Shown: positions 33,253 to 46,404 of the stretch, in pieces
Numbering within the stretch: the stretch's first letter is position 1
How the letters are laid out: every line of letters starts with the position of its first letter
Assembly (NCBI GenBank): GCA_030272155.1
Contig: CP126194.1
Coordinates: 4,889,501 to 4,953,500 of the forward strand
DNA length: 64,000 bases
DNA from: Tetradesmus obliquus
Taxonomy: Eukaryota > Chlorophyta > Chlorophyceae > Sphaeropleales > Scenedesmaceae
Direction: 5' to 3'
The notes under the pieces: generated by a model
What the model saw: only the letters and a program-made list of their open reading frames with translations
Databases searched by the model: none
What the model was told of the DNA's origin: nothing
Program-made: the position numbers and the translations under genes

Positions 33253-35016
33253 GCGGCGGCTTTGGGGTTTGGGTCAAGTTCATGCGCAGTTCGTATAGCT
33301 TGATTGATGGTGTTGCTGGGCATCACGTGATGTGCACCTCCCCAACGCGCTCTGTTGAGCGCTGCGTAGTTGACGTGCGGTGGGGTTAATGATTTGGCTT
33401 GGTTGGCAGCGTGAGGAGGTCGAACTGCGGCTTTACCTGCGTCGTGTGGCTTGAATGGACAGCAGCAGCCAGGGGTGGTGTGCGATCAAACAAGGTGGGG
33501 GAGGCAGGGGTTGCGGTGCGGTGCTGGCGGCTATGCCAACGACTCCCACGACGTCATGAAAGGTACTAGGCAGGTGCTGGGTGTGCAGCGGTGCGTCTGT
33601 TGGTGGCAAATTGCAGCCTGATCCAGCAGCTGTTGCGCTCTGCTGTAACCTCTGCACTGAGTGGCACTCACACATACCTAAGTAACCAGCATCGTCGTAT
33701 AGCCTGTACCGGCGGACGTCTGTAAAGGAGAGATTCATTTTACAACACGTAAGCAGGGCTGAAGTTGGCTCTGACGCTGTGTCGAGATGCAGGTAATACT
33801 AGACGACATAGGAGCAGAAGCAGGAGCTGCACATGCTAATCTGAGGTTCAGCAGCCATGGTGGCCTTTCGGGGGACCACTTCTTGCCATGTGAGTGCGCA
33901 TTATGTTGCATGATGCTTATGCTTGTAATGAATGCAATTCGGCAACTTTCTTTATATGCATGACATGGTCCGCAGAAAATTTAAGCTGTGTTTGCAGCTG
34001 AGCAGACACGCTGTTCACATCATGTGTTGTATGATACAACCAGTTGATAGCTGCCGGAGCTCTGCCACATGCATAGACTGTGCAACTTTGCATCGTTACA
34101 ACTGGATAAAAGCAAACTGGAGAAAAGCAGCTGATTGATCAGCTGATATCAGCCGGCAACTCGCCGCGAGCGCATCAGCAGCACTTGTTGGCAAACAAGG
34201 CACTTGCACACATGGCGCCACTGAGCCATGGCCATGCATACTGCTGGGGGCTGCATCAGCAGCCCACTTGCGGTAGCAAACTGAGCTGGCAGCACAAGTA
34301 CTACGCATAGTATGCATGCTTGCCGTGAGCACAGCGGCTGCGGTAGCTGTGCAAGTACTGCCTTTTGTCGGAGGCAGCACCCAGCAGGCGGCATCACAGA
34401 ACATGGCGTACGCTGCCAGCAGTGCCTCAATAGCAAATTCACACCTTGCAGGCAAGTGTGACTGCGGCATGTAAGCTAGGGGGATGATGCATCATTCTGT
34501 CAGAGGTCTGTGCAAGATATGCTCGGAGCCGCCCGGCCTTCCACAATATGCAAAAATTCCAAAGCACAAGCAGACTGCAGGCATGCAAGCAAGCAACCTA
34601 TGCGACAACACTGTATGTGAAAAGACACCACACTGCACGTATGTATGAACTGAGCTGCGTCTGCAGGCAGCAGCGCAGCTGCAGCCGTCACACTTGCCGC
34701 TACAACTGCTGTTGCTCCGCCCCACCAGTGCCACCCTCCCAGATAAGCCTGCCGCATATGACGGCACTCTGTTTCTGCCGCCCACTGTAATGGCCACTGT
34801 CTTACCCGCAGCTGGACAGCTTCAACGCAGCTGCCCCCATGCGTTTTATAATCCAGAACAATGCGGCGGCGCGCAGACTGGCAATCATCATGACGGCCTC
34901 TTCTGCACTGATGGCTTATCACCTCACTTGCACTGGGTGGCTTGCAGCTGCTGCTCACTCACACAAACCGGCTTGCACCTGCTGCTCACTCGCACAAGTC
35001 GGCCTGCAGCTGCCGC
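33253..35016. other. Convergent intergenic region, OST3/6 and TM9SF 3' flanks
   Basis: TGTAA occurs near 33645 and 33721 (+), about 400-470 bases past the OST3/6 stop. The 170-base interspersed repeat sits at 33789-33958. 34950-35035 holds three tandem units of about 31 bases (CTGCTGCTCACTCGCACAAG-type) that run into the last codons of the TM9SF gene. No convincing coding region was seen at 33960-34940; minus-strand frames there lack recognisable domains. Confidence 0.5.
33789..33958 (+). repeat. 170-base interspersed repeat, copy 1
   Basis: Starts TGCAGGTAATACTAGACGAC and ends CGGCAACTTTCTTTATATG. It matches the minus strand of 58553-58722 with about four mismatches over 170 bases, so the two copies are in opposite orientation 25 kb apart. 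The flanks are unrelated. I recognise no transposon family and no clear target-site duplication; it could be a short non-autonomous element or a dispersed gene fragment. Confidence 0.8.
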
Positions 35017-35035
35017 TCACTCGCACTTGATGGCC
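34950..35035. repeat. Three tandem 31-base units overlapping the TM9SF stop
   Basis: Units read GCAGCTGCTGCTCACTCACA, GCACCTGCTGCTCACTCGCA and GCAGCTGCCGCTCACTCGCA with similar tails. The last encodes the end of the TM9SF protein (IKCE and stop, read on the minus strand), so the coding terminus has been copied outward into the 3' flank. Confidence 0.75.
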
Positions 35036-38000
35036 TTGTAGATGCTGCGCACAAACAGCAGGCTGGCGCGCCAGCCTATGCTGCCCAGCATGAGGAAGAA
35101 GGCGTAGCAGCCGATTGCGTTGTAGCCGAAGAAGAAGGCCGTCTGCATCAGCCCGTGCATCTCGCTCCTGGGGGTGTTGGCGGCAGCGTGGCGGCAACCA
35201 ACAAAAGAGGAGCGGCAGCGGCAGCCGCAGAGTCACCAGCAGCTCAGCAAGGGCTCAAAAGATGAAAGGATGATTGTAAAACGCTTGCTGCGCATGCATC
35301 AACACAACTTGCATGGGCGACATGGGCTACATGCCAGCCACCTGACGGGCAGCTAGGTATACTGCTGCTGCCGCTGATCTCAGTAGCACACCAGCGCAGC
35401 AGGCAGCACCCGCTAACACTCTACAACCTAGCCCCAGCCTGGACCCGCACGCACCTGTAGTGATAGTAGAAGAGGCAGTAGCCCAGGATGAAAAAGGCAG
35501 TGGCGCCACCACACAGGCAGCTGCGCCACCACCAGCGGTGGTCCTCCACAGCAAGCTGCAGGGCGGGCAGGGGCAGCCGCAGGCGGCAGGCAGGTGGGCG
35601 CGTTGCACAGTGTCAGTGTGTGTGCGTGTGATGACCTTAACAACGAGGTTGCCTTTGGGAAGCATACAAGCGGGCGAGATTGCGGTACATCTCGCTGCGA
35701 TAGTGAACAGGCAGTCACGACGCTGCTGTACCTTGTGAGCATGCGCGCTGCCAGTAAATGCAAACAGCACAGGAAGCCATGCAGTCTGCGTCCCAGCCTG
35801 TGTCCCAGCCCCAGCCTATGTCCCAGCCCCAGCCTATGTCCCAGCCCCAGCCTGTGTCCCAGCCTCAAGTTGTGTCCCGGCCCGCCCACCGTCCCAGCCC
35901 CAATCTATGTCCCGGCCCTCTCACCTGGAAGTATGTGAGCGCCACAGTGATGAAGGCTGTCACGATGACCAGGATGATGAACACGATGAACAGGATGCTG
36001 TAGATGGTGTACAGCTTGTGGCCCCAGATGCTGGCAAAGATGTAGTACAGCTCGATGTAGATGGCAGAGAAGGGCAGGAAGCCGGCCATTGCCATCTGTG
36101 CTGGTGCAGCGCGGTACCACGGCAGCGGCGGCACCTCGCGCGGAAACTTGGTGGTCCTGCGGGGCGGCGCGTTGAGTGGCGCAGAGTAAATGACGACGTG
36201 TAACGTCACAGCAAAGAAAGGAAGGTAGACAGCGGCCAGGTGGGCACTCCAGGCACGAATGCTGCATGCACTTGTGCGTTATACCAGGGGTCGGCAAACG
36301 CCGGGCGAGTCGCGTAACACGCGCTTGCCAGCAATAGTGAGACACACGGGAGAACAACACGGCAAAACGCCGGCAGTAAGCATTGCTGTTGATGCAGCAA
36401 ATTTACAGAGCGTCCGCAGAGATGCGGGCCGTCCCCACCTGCAGGGCGCGCTGAACTCGTCCTTGCATGCAAGCATTCGGGAGACGCACAGGGCACCAAC
36501 AACAAGGCAAGCAGTACGCAGTACAGGAAGCTGCCGACAACAACAAGCGTTGCTTCAATGCATCAAACTTAAAATGCGGCTCAGCAGCCTGGCGCACCTG
36601 CAGGGTGCGCTGAATTCGTCCTTGCTGTTCTTGCCCGCAATGCCGCCCAGCACGGTCAGCGGGAATGTCACTAACGCCCAGATGACGATAATGATGCAGA
36701 TCGTGCCGAACGGCAGCGCCTGCGTGCTGCCCTGCACCCAGGCAATGGTGTTGAGCACGCTGAACACACACAGCAGCGGCCCGCAGAACAGCACGGAGAC
36801 CAGCAGCACGTTGGACACCCACTGCCGCCCGCCCATCATCTTGTACCACACGCCAGACACGTAGCCTGCGAGGCAGGAAGCAGCAGACATGCATCGCATG
36901 CTTGTGGTTGGTGTGGTGTAGTGCTGAGCAAGCACCAGCTGCTGAATGCAGATCCTGCGCGTGCAGCTGCCTCTGCAATGGTTTGGAACACGCACCCTGT
37001 GTGTGCCAGCACGAACAACCCTGTGTATGCGAACAACCAGCCGCCCGCGCCAGCTGCAATCCATCAACGCCGCCTCACCTGAGGTGCCTGCGATGGGCGC
37101 GTACAGCACCACGCACCCCCCGCTCCCCGACTTGCCCTGTGCATATATAGAGCCAGCACCGGTTGCGCACCCAATCATGATGCAATGCAGCCCGGAACGC
37201 ACCTGAGATGCCTGCAGTCAGCGCGTACAGCACCACGCACGCCGACAGCATGGCGCCCCTGTTGTAGGGGTAGAATGTGCCCACCAGGGACAGCAGGAAC
37301 ACACACAGCACCACCACAAATATCTGCGTGCCCGCGCCGATCATGGCGGCAAACAGGTTGATGTTTTGGGGGAACCTGCAGGGGCAGGCAGGCAGGCGGT
37401 ACACATGAAGCACCTCGGATTCAATGTTTAACTAAATAGGATGTTACAATAGGATAGTGTTTAATAGGACAGCACCCAGCACAGTCCGGGGATTGCAACA
37501 AGCTAGGCGACAGTGCTGCATGGTGCCCAACGCAGCCAGCTTGGTGTTCTATATGATGCCGCTGTGCTTCATGCTGTGCCAAGCTACTTGCAAGCATCAG
37601 CTGCTTATACTCTTGGTGTACTCAACGTCAACATCCGCGCCATACGCTGACGCACACCAAACCTACCGCAGCAACAGGGCATGCACACCCTCCAGCTCGC
37701 TACTGTGCTGCCGCGCCCCCTTGACCTAGTACTATTAGTATACACATTTGTCCCGAGCACACAAAGACATGTACATACCTGAACACGTCGCCGTGCAGGT
37801 ACTTCCAGCCTGTCTCATCCTCCGGCTCCCCTGCCTCATCATCCCTGCCCGCGCTGTACTTCATGAAGTCGTTTTTGAGCACGCGCAGCAGGATGGTGGT
37901 CAGGAAGCCGGTCAGCAGCAGCACCGTGACGCAGCTGTTGATGATGCTGAACCAGTGGATCTGCGCACAGGCAGCAGCATTAGCAGCAGCAGCAGCAGCA

Positions 38001-39539
38001 GGGCGAGGGAGGGCAGTGGGCAGTCAGAAAGGCAGTTTGCTACTGTACTGCCAACACAAGGCATGCTGGCCATAACAAGGCATGTGGAGCTGTAAAGCAC
38101 CTGCTGGGCAACCCCGGCACCGCTGCTGCCGAACACGCGCTACACCTGCCGGCTTGCTGTCTGTGCATGCGTTGCCAGCCGACGAGCCTCTCGGCCGTCT
38201 TGCACAGCTGTCATTCCCCATCCAGCCACGTCATTAGCAACAGTGCCAGCTGCCAGTGGATTCCACGCCACTGAGAGCAGCTGCAGCTGGCAGGTGCTGG
38301 CCCATGCCACTGCAACCCCTGGCACCAAACCTCAAGCCCCATGTGCATCTTGAACCCTTCTCAAACCTAAACCTAAAACCTAGGCCCTTTTAAACCCTGC
38401 TCACCTCGAGGTGCTGTGGTAGGAAGGAGATGCGCGAGTAGCGGTCCATCCTGTCATCAAGCTCCACCTCCGTTGGCTTCCACTTCACGCTGTACGAGAA
38501 CTCAACGGCCAGGCTGGACGCTGTTGTTATGTCGCGCGTCTTCTGCGGGTCTGATGCTGCTGTGCTGACATTGACCTCAATGACGTTATCACCGTTGTAG
38601 GCAATGTCAAAGTGGAAGTGCGTGAACAGGAAGAAGCGCAGGTCGCTCTGCTGCTGCTGCTGCTTTGCTGCGCCTGCGGCCTGCTGCTGCTTGTTGCGCT
38701 CAGTCTTGCCCACAAAGCCCCACACCGGCAGGTCGTCATCAAAGAACATCTGCGGGCCATGGCACAGGCAGAGGCGGAGTCCAGCAGCAAACAATGCTTG
38801 TTTGTCAGCGCTGTCATGCAGCACTCATTGCTTGTGTGTCAAGGATGCCGTGAGCAGCTGTGATGCAAGGGTGCAGGTATGTTCATTGCTGCATGGCTGC
38901 GGTGCAGCATGTGAGCCTGCCATGCGCAGCTTGACCTGCTGGGTGCACTGTGCTTGCTGCAGCTCAACATGAGCGTGTTGTTGTCTGCTTTGACTATTGA
39001 ATTGCTGCCAGTGCAATGCACAACTCCTACCTGGAAGTAAAAGTCTCGTGCGACAGCTGTCCGGAGCATGTCCAGGTCCTTGGAGTCTAGCGTCTTGTTG
39101 CACAGCTGCTGGTGCTCCATGTCTTGCAGGAACTTGATTTCAAACGGCGTTGTCACCAGCCTGTCGCCCTCCAGCACCTCCCCCAAGTCTTCCGTGATGT
39201 ACTGCTTGCCGCCTTTGGGCTGGCAGAAGGGCAGTGTGTAGTACTGGTATGTTTCGCTGCAGTGGTTGCAGCCAACCAGCAGCAGCAACCGTCAGCTGGG
39301 ACAGCTGCGGAGTGATGGCAGCATGAAAGCTTGCCTAAGGCTTACCTAGGGTTGTGATACGGCCCAACATGATTGGCAAACATCTGCACGACCTCCCCCT
39401 TCTTGTATACGTGTGTCCGATGGTCCAAGAGCTGTCTGCTGTCTCCTGCTGCTGCTACTACTCTTCGGCCGGCTGATGCTAGTGATAAAAGCACTATAAA
39501 TGTGATCCATTTTAGCCACTTGCAGCCTTGATGCTGCAT
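35017..39539 (-). CDS. Transmembrane 9 superfamily protein (nonaspanin/EMP70), 9 exons
   Basis: Exons 39539-39346, 39256-39031, 38749-38405, 37960-37779, 37375-37203, 36865-36598, 36156-35925, 35555-35455, 35167-35017 join in frame to 623 residues, normal for the family. These are nine-helix endomembrane proteins (Golgi/endosome) implicated in sorting of membrane cargo. A signal peptide (WITFIVLLSLASAG) is followed by the lumenal domain (KKGEVVQMFANHVGPYHNP, SETYQYYTLPFC, CNKTLDSKDLDMLR). Then come the helices with hallmark segments FPQNINLFAAMIGAGTQIF, REVPPLPWYRAAPAQMAMAG, FLPFSAIYIELYYIFASIWG and FRVRSIYKAIKCE-like C-terminus (FVRSIYKAIKCE). The KxD/E-type KAIKCE tail matches the COPI-binding terminus typical of TM9 proteins. 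Exon 3 carries an extra short poly-Gln insert (KQQQQQ). Identification is certain at family level; which TM9SF subgroup is less so. Confidence 0.95.
35795..35900. repeat. 18-base minisatellite in TM9SF intron 7
   Basis: About five units of CCAGCCTATGTCCCAGCC type with CCTGTG/CCTATG variants. It lies between exons 7 and 8 of the TM9SF gene, close to the exon 7 donor. Confidence 0.85.
36437..36472 (-). repeat. Copy of the donor edge of TM9SF exon 6
   Basis: Repeats 36595-36635, the end of exon 6 (KDEFSAPC), with few changes and followed by GTGGGG in place of the original GTGCGC donor. Confidence 0.8.
37077..37125 (-). repeat. Copy of the donor edge of TM9SF exon 5
   Basis: Repeats 37201-37245, the end of exon 5 (CVVLYALTAGIS), reading VVLYAPIAGTS and again followed by a GTGAGG donor. 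It lies 80 bases into intron 5. Confidence 0.8.
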
Positions 39540-41385
39540 TGTATTCTACTGTAGTGCCAGGACACGGTGCACTTCTGCAGGGCAACGGTGGATCTGAACC
39601 TAAACGCTTTCAATTACTTGATAATAACTTCCTTAGAGCATCATGCGGCCGATCAGACAATGGAACACTGCGCTTTCGCACAAGCCATCTAGTTGAACGA
39701 TGACAGGCGGTTGGGCAGCAGCAAGTGTAGTAAACCCCATCTCACTGTTGTGCCAATTGCGCTCAGCAAGGCAACAACACAGTTGCCAAATGCTGTTGTA
39801 GTGTTATTTGATAGCGCCTGCAAGGAGATGTTGCAGCTAGTTGTTGACGTGCAGGCTGCTGGGTGCATTTCAGGTGCAGCAGCATCAGCGGTGAGGCGTT
39901 GGGCACTGTACCTGGCACGGCGAATGGCTAGTACAGCACGTTCCTGCCCTGGTGGACAGGCAGAAAGCAAACGGTACATGCCATCCCTAAGTGGCATGTG
40001 TCACACCAACGGTTGGCAGCACAGTGACTGCATTCGGCAGCACGTTTGACTGCTTGACTGTGAGCGCAATGTTCAGGTGCACGCGCCAGTGTTCATGCCA
40101 TGACAGCTAATGCAGTAGTTCCGTCGCCAACTAGACAAATTTTAGCAGGGATGCACCCGGCAAACATTGCTGCATAAAGAGAAGACGTTTCACCAAGTTA
40201 CCCACCAACACACTGCAGAAGCAATCGTCTCTCCAGCATGACCAGTGCAGCAGCAGCGGTGCCCCAGAATGCTGGGCGCTTCCACCGAGCCTGCCACTTG
40301 TCCACCACAAACGTTCTGGGTCAATCGTCCATCTGTGCCGAGGCAGCACCACGATGGCGGCTGCCCTGCAATAGCCAGCCTGAAGCGCACTGCCTCGCTT
40401 GCAACCAAGCGCGAAGCCCATCACATCGCGCCACTTTCATACGAAACGCTGCCACTCCTGCCTAGCAACAACTCACGCGACAACCCCTCAGCGATTTGGC
40501 TGTTGGCAATGGTGCTGTCCCAACAATCAAACAGCCAACAGCTGACTGCCTGCAGCAGCTGCTGGCTGCCACCCTCCTGCACTGCTTGGCTGCACATGCC
40601 CGAATATGATGACTGAAAACCACACACAACGGCGTTTTGCTGTGCTCTGCAGCAAACGTGCACAGCACCGTGCTTCGCCGCCGTGTCATAGCTGTGCATG
40701 TAGCTATACAGTGCACAGCGCAAGCGCACCGCATCCGCACTGCTGTTCTTGATTTCACGCTCCACAGCAAACCGCTGCATACCGTTTTTGACCCTCCACC
40801 GCACAACAGCTGCACATGTACAGGACACACTGCACAGAAACAGCACATGCACCGCCTGCTGTGCAATGTCATCAGCTCCTGAGCAGGCTGGATACTGCTG
40901 TTGCTGACAGCACCATACTCTCGCTGCCGCTGCTCGCCGCCAACAGCGATTGATTCTTTTGAAAACATAAGGAGTTTGGCGCCAACCGTACCCCATTGCA
41001 TTGCTGCAGAGCTTCAATGCTGCAGCTACAACAGATCACAAGCCCTGAGCAGGCAAAGCATGGACACTGCACACAGTGCACAGAAAAGCACCTACGACCT
41101 GAAGCCTGAGCAAGCATGCAAGCATGCCAACTCGGCGCGCTGTTACCGCCACAATGCCTGCATACACAGCGGCCAGCCCAAACCAACGCCGCCTGAACCA
41201 ATGCAACTGATTCGCTCCAAAGCCAACCAAAACACACACACACACACACATCCACACTGCTGACGTAGCTGCCACTCTGCCGCACATTCCTATAGCTCAT
41301 CACCAATCGTATGCCGTGCACCTGCAGGACATATACATGTCAACCTGCCACTGCCGCCGCAGCCGCCACCGCTGCTGCTGCTGCC
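39540..41385. other. Intergenic: TM9SF promoter side and 3' flank of the USP-related gene
   Basis: Both neighbours are on the minus strand. The region has moderate composition with few CAG runs. It includes an (AC)n run at about 41228-41250. Several minus-strand open frames (39689-39997, 40131-40424, 40421-41017) are fairly long and not poly-Gln, but show no domain I recognise, no start context and no supporting splice pattern. A small unrecognised gene cannot be excluded. Confidence 0.4.
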
Positions 41386-44300
41386 TCATGCATCTGCTGC
41401 CTCATAGAACAGCAGCGAGGGCTGCAGCCGGTTGGCCACCATGGCTGCCTGCACCTGCTGCCAGTCGCCCACCGTCTGTATGACATGGTCGTCAAACAGC
41501 AGCCACGCGCCCAGCTCCTCGCTCAGCACAAAGGCCTGGTAGTGGTGCCCAAAGTAACAGATGACAGAGCTGCTTAGCGCGGCAAGGCGAGGAAGAACAA
41601 CGGCCAGGGAGGGAAGCGGTAAAAAAGGGCGTCAGGCAAGGGGCAAGGCGTTCGTGACGCTGGGGACAACGCATTACTGCTGCTGGCAGCAGCACAAGCA
41701 GATTCAAGTAGCAGCCCCAAAGGACAAACGCCAACTGCACCGCAAATGCTGCTGCACGCTGGCCGTGCCGCCCCCCGAACTTTGTCCAGCTGGTAAATGT
41801 CCCCCACTTCACCCAATTCCCTGCTATCCCGCTCACCGCAGCTGGTAAGGTGCGCCCGCAGGCAGCCCGCCGAACGCGCGGCTCAGCTCCAGCACTGGGC
41901 CCAGCGACTGCACCGCGCCCCGGATGCTGTCCAGCGGCGCCTGCAGCAGCAGTAGCGGCAACATGACAGTCAACACATGCGTGTGAGGAACGTCTCCACC
42001 AGCGTTACATACAACTTGCTGAGCTAGACACGTGGTTGCCTTCTACCGTCCACAACCACCCAGCAGCAGCATACACTACTCATAACTGGACGTAATCACA
42101 GGTTCAATACACAACACTGTAGCAGCAGCGCGGCCGCAGGCGCACCTTGGGCGACTCCCACACCATACCCAGCGTGAACACTGCAGGCCGCCGCAGCAGC
42201 GCAGTGACGGTGCCGCTGGCCCCGCCAGCCGCCGCCACGCTGCCACTGCCGCCCTTGCCATGCGTCACGCTGCCCCAGCTGCCGCTGCCACCCTTGGCGC
42301 TGCTGCTGCTGCTGCTGCTGTGGTCTGCTGCCTCTGCCTCCTGCAGCACCTGCTCGAAGCTGCTGTCAAAGTTGCGGTCAAAGGCAGCGCGCAGTGCCTG
42401 CAGCAGACGGGATGATACATTGCAGCAGCAGGCACCAAGGCAGCATGCAGAAGTCAATGATCTGCTGATTGATTTGACCACGAGAGCCGCTCACTGACAG
42501 CAATCTAACACGCACAGGCAGCTAGCAGGTGCTGACGCTTACGTCAACCCACAAGCACATACCCTCTTCGTAACTGGCATGTGCATACATCAATGCCTGC
42601 TGTCTTGTGTTGCGTTCATGCTGTGAGTATGCCATGCACAGCAGGGTAAATTGGTTGGCTGGACCCTGTTCCCCGCTCACCTGTGCAGGCATGAGGTGGC
42701 AGAACTTCATGAACTGCATCGCCTCAACCAGCCCCTGGCTGCTGCCAGCGTCCTTAGCACCACCACCAGCAGCAGCAGCGGCAGTAGCAGCAGCGCCGCT
42801 GCCTGCCTTCTTCTGCTTCGCTGCTGCTGCTGCTGCTGCCGCTGCAGCGTCAGCCTGCACTACATCTAAGCCAAACAGCCGATGCACCATGCTCAGCGGC
42901 TGCTTCTGCAAGATACTGCTGCCAGCAGCAGCAGCAGCAGCGCTAGCCGCCTTGGGACCGCCATTAACTGCTGGCCCGTTGCTGCTCACACCGTTCTGCA
43001 TCGACAGGATGTGTGCCAGCGTCACCGGCTGCTGCTGCTGCTGCTGCTGGCTGGGCGCCTGCTGCTGCTGCTGTGCGGCTGCAGGAGCCCCTGGTGCCTT
43101 GCGTGCCGCAAACAGCTCTGGACGCACTTTGACTTTAGTCGGCAGGTGGGGGTCGTCTGCAATGCCGGTTGCCCTGCCAGCCTCAACGCGGTGCATCGCA
43201 GTGAACATCTCATTCAGCACTTCGCTGGCGTCGTGCATTTCACCGTGCTCGATGCTGATCGCGGCTGCCCCAAGCTCACTCAGCCCTGACAGAGCCTGCC
43301 GCAGCGCCTGCGGTGACACCAGGTACTGGCTGCTGCTGCTGCTGGGCTGCTGCTGCTGCTGCTGCTCTGCAGGCAGGCCTGGCGAGTTAGCCAGCTGCTG
43401 GAACACATCCCGCAGCGCCTGCAGCACCTGGCAGTCTGCAGCAGTCACAAGCTGCAGGCCCTTGCTGGCTGCACTAGGGCCATTTGCAGCCGCCGGCGCT
43501 GCTGCTGCTGCTGCTGCCGGCGGCAGCGCCAGCAGGCGGGCCCTGAAGCTGGCGATGTGCCAGAGTGCCTGGATGATGACGTTGAGGAAGCAGTTGTAGG
43601 AGCCGCCCTCATTGCGCAGGCCGCGCACCAGGCGGCGCGCCCCCAGCCACACCTCGTGCGGGCCCTGCAGCAGAGGCAGTGGGCAGCAAGAAGCAGCGCA
43701 CGCAGCAGTGAGCACAATAGCAGCGGTGATGAGCACACCTCGCGCGCACCCAGCCACACCTCGCGGGGGCCCTGGCGGCGTAAACAACAGCATACACGGC
43801 AATGGTGATGCTTGTTGCAACAGTTACGCAGTGTATAGTATCATGCAGCAGCAGCAGCGTTTTGAAAGATGGGATGCATGCGTAGCTGACGCGAGTACCG
43901 GACACACATCCAGCTGCCTTACAACACTCCAGCACATCAACGCGCACAAACTTGCTGTGCAACGCCGCAAATTGCTCACTGCAGCAGCCGCCGCGCACTT
44001 ACCTCAAACAGAATGGCCTGCTCCGTGATGGTGATCTTGCTGGGCATGCCTTCCAGCCTAGTCCCGCTGTTGCCGCCATATCCAGCCCGCGCGCTGCCGT
44101 GCTTGCCCGCCCGCACCAGCTGCTGCTGCTGCATGCGGCCGCCTGCAGCTGCTGCCTCCTGCCCTTTCAGACTGCCGGAGCTGCTGTTGCGAGCCATGCC
44201 GGCCGATCCAGCTGGCACACTTGGCGCTGCTGCTGCTGCTGCTGAGCCGCCGCCGCTGCTGCCGCTGGTAGCTGGCGGCCTAGCCCAGCTGCCCGCAGCA

Positions 44301-44449
44301 GCTGCTGCTGCAGCGCGCGGCGAGGCGCCGGCTGCTGCCTCTGCAGGCTCATCACCTGCAGCACTACCAGCAGCACTTGAAACCGAGCCAGCTGCACTGC
44401 CCTGCCCTAGCCCACCTAGTGCAGGCCAGGATCCTCCTGCACCACCACC

Positions 44450-44480
<31 letters not shown>

Positions 44481-45362
44481 CTCCCCTGCTGCTGCTGCTG
44501 CTGCTGCTGTGTGCTGCTGCCATCCCGAGCCAGCTTGTGCTTCAAGCTGTCAGCGCCAGACTTCCAAGAGCCCTGAGGCTGAGGTGGCTGAACCCCACTG
44601 CCAGGGCCAGACCCTAAACCTGACCCTAAACCTGAAGCCCCTGAACCCAAGCTGCCAGGCTTACTGCTGGACCCTGCCGGACCCCACTTGGGTGGCGAGC
44701 TGCCAGCTACTACTGCTGCTGCTGCTGCTGCTGGTGTTGGTGCGGAAGCTGAGGGCCAGGCGTCTGCATCGGCAGGTGCGCCTGCGATCATACCACCGTC
44801 AGGCTTGGCAGCAACTGCAGACCAGGAGCGGCTGCTGCTGCCCGACTGCTGCTGCTTGCCCTTGGCTCTGCTGGCCAGCTTGCTGGCTGCAGCTGAGGCA
44901 TCTGCTTGCGGCAGCTGCTCCTGCTGCTGCTGCGGAGCTGTGCTGTCACTACTGGTTGCTACTGATTCTTCGCTAGTGGGGTTTGCTGCTGCAGCTGCAG
45001 CTGCAACTGCGGCCACTGGCTGCAGCCTGATCTCCTTGGATTCGCTGCTGTGAGCAGCGCCTTGCTGCTCAGCAATACTACTCACGCTGCTGCTCGTTTC
45101 TGCTGCTGCTGCTGCTGCCGCTGGCCCAGCTGCAGCAGCCTGCTCTGCACTGCCTGGTGCTGCTGCTGGTGCTGGTTCTGATGCTAGTGATGCAGGTGCC
45201 GCCTGAGCAGCCACAGCAGCAGGCATCTGCTGCTGCTGTTGCTGCTGCTCAGGCTGGCCGTTTCCCTGCACTGCCTGTGCCACTGGTGCCACCTGTGCTG
45301 CAGGAGCTGCGGCCTGGGCAGCATCTGCAGCCGCCGCCATTGCTGACTGCTGCGGCACACTA

Positions 45363-45393
<31 letters not shown>

Positions 45394-45926
45394 CTGCTGC
45401 TGCCTGTGCTGCTGGTGCTACAGTCCCTGTTGCAGCTTTGCTTGCTGCCAGCGCTTGTTGTGCCTGCACCTGCGCCTGCTGGTGCTGCTGCTGAGGGGGC
45501 TGTGCTGCTGCAGCACGCTGATGGGCTGCTGCTGCTGCTGCCGCAGCATTGTTGTTCATCTCGCCTGAGCCGCCCCTATGCATCTCGCCTGAGCCACCCC
45601 TATACATCTGCTGCTGCTGCTGCTGCTGCTGGTGCATCGGGCCTGCCTGCTGCTGCTGCGCCTGCTGCTGGTAAGGCCCCGCCCTCCTGTCTCTGTAGCT
45701 ATCCTTGTCGCCAAACCTATCGTTGAACCTACCCCTATTGTTGTTGTATGCGCCTGGGCTGCCATTCAAGCCTGCACCAGGCATGTGCTGCTGCTGCTGC
45801 TGCCTGCCTGCCTGTGGGTGCATGCCACTATGCATGGTACCTGCACCCTGCAGCTGCTGCTGCTGCTGCTGCTGCTGCTTGTAGCCGCCTGATACACCTG
45901 GCTGCGGCTGCGGCTGTTGCTGTTGC

Positions 45927-45959
<33 letters not shown>

Positions 45960-46301
45960 CGCTGAGCTGCATACACCTGCTGCATGTAGTGCTGTTGCTG
46001 CTGCTGGTACTGGATGTATGCTAACTGCTGCTGGTACTGCTGCTGCTGCAGCGTCTGCGCTGGCTGCTGCTGCTGAGGCTGAGGCTGGGGGCCCATCTGT
46101 TGCTGTGGGCCACCCTGCTGCTGTGGCTGCTGCTGACCCATCTGTTGCTGCGGGCCCACCTGCTGCTGCTGCTGTTGCTGGCCCATCTGCTGCTGTGTGC
46201 CCATCTGTTGTTGCTGCTGCTGGCCCATCTGTTGTTGTGGGCTCATCTGATGTTGCTGCTGCTGAGGCTGCTGAGGCTGCTGCTGGTGTCGCTGCTGGTG
46301 T

Positions 46302-46337
<36 letters not shown>

Positions 46338-46364
46338 GTCAGCTGCTGCTGCCTGCAGTTGTTT

Positions 46365-46404
<40 letters not shown>

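Noticed and set aside
40421-41017. 198-codon minus-strand frame in the TM9SF / USP-related gap
   Set aside because: No recognisable domain, no splice pattern, and an overlapping 179-codon frame on the same strand is equally open; chance frames of this size occur in GC-rich sequence.
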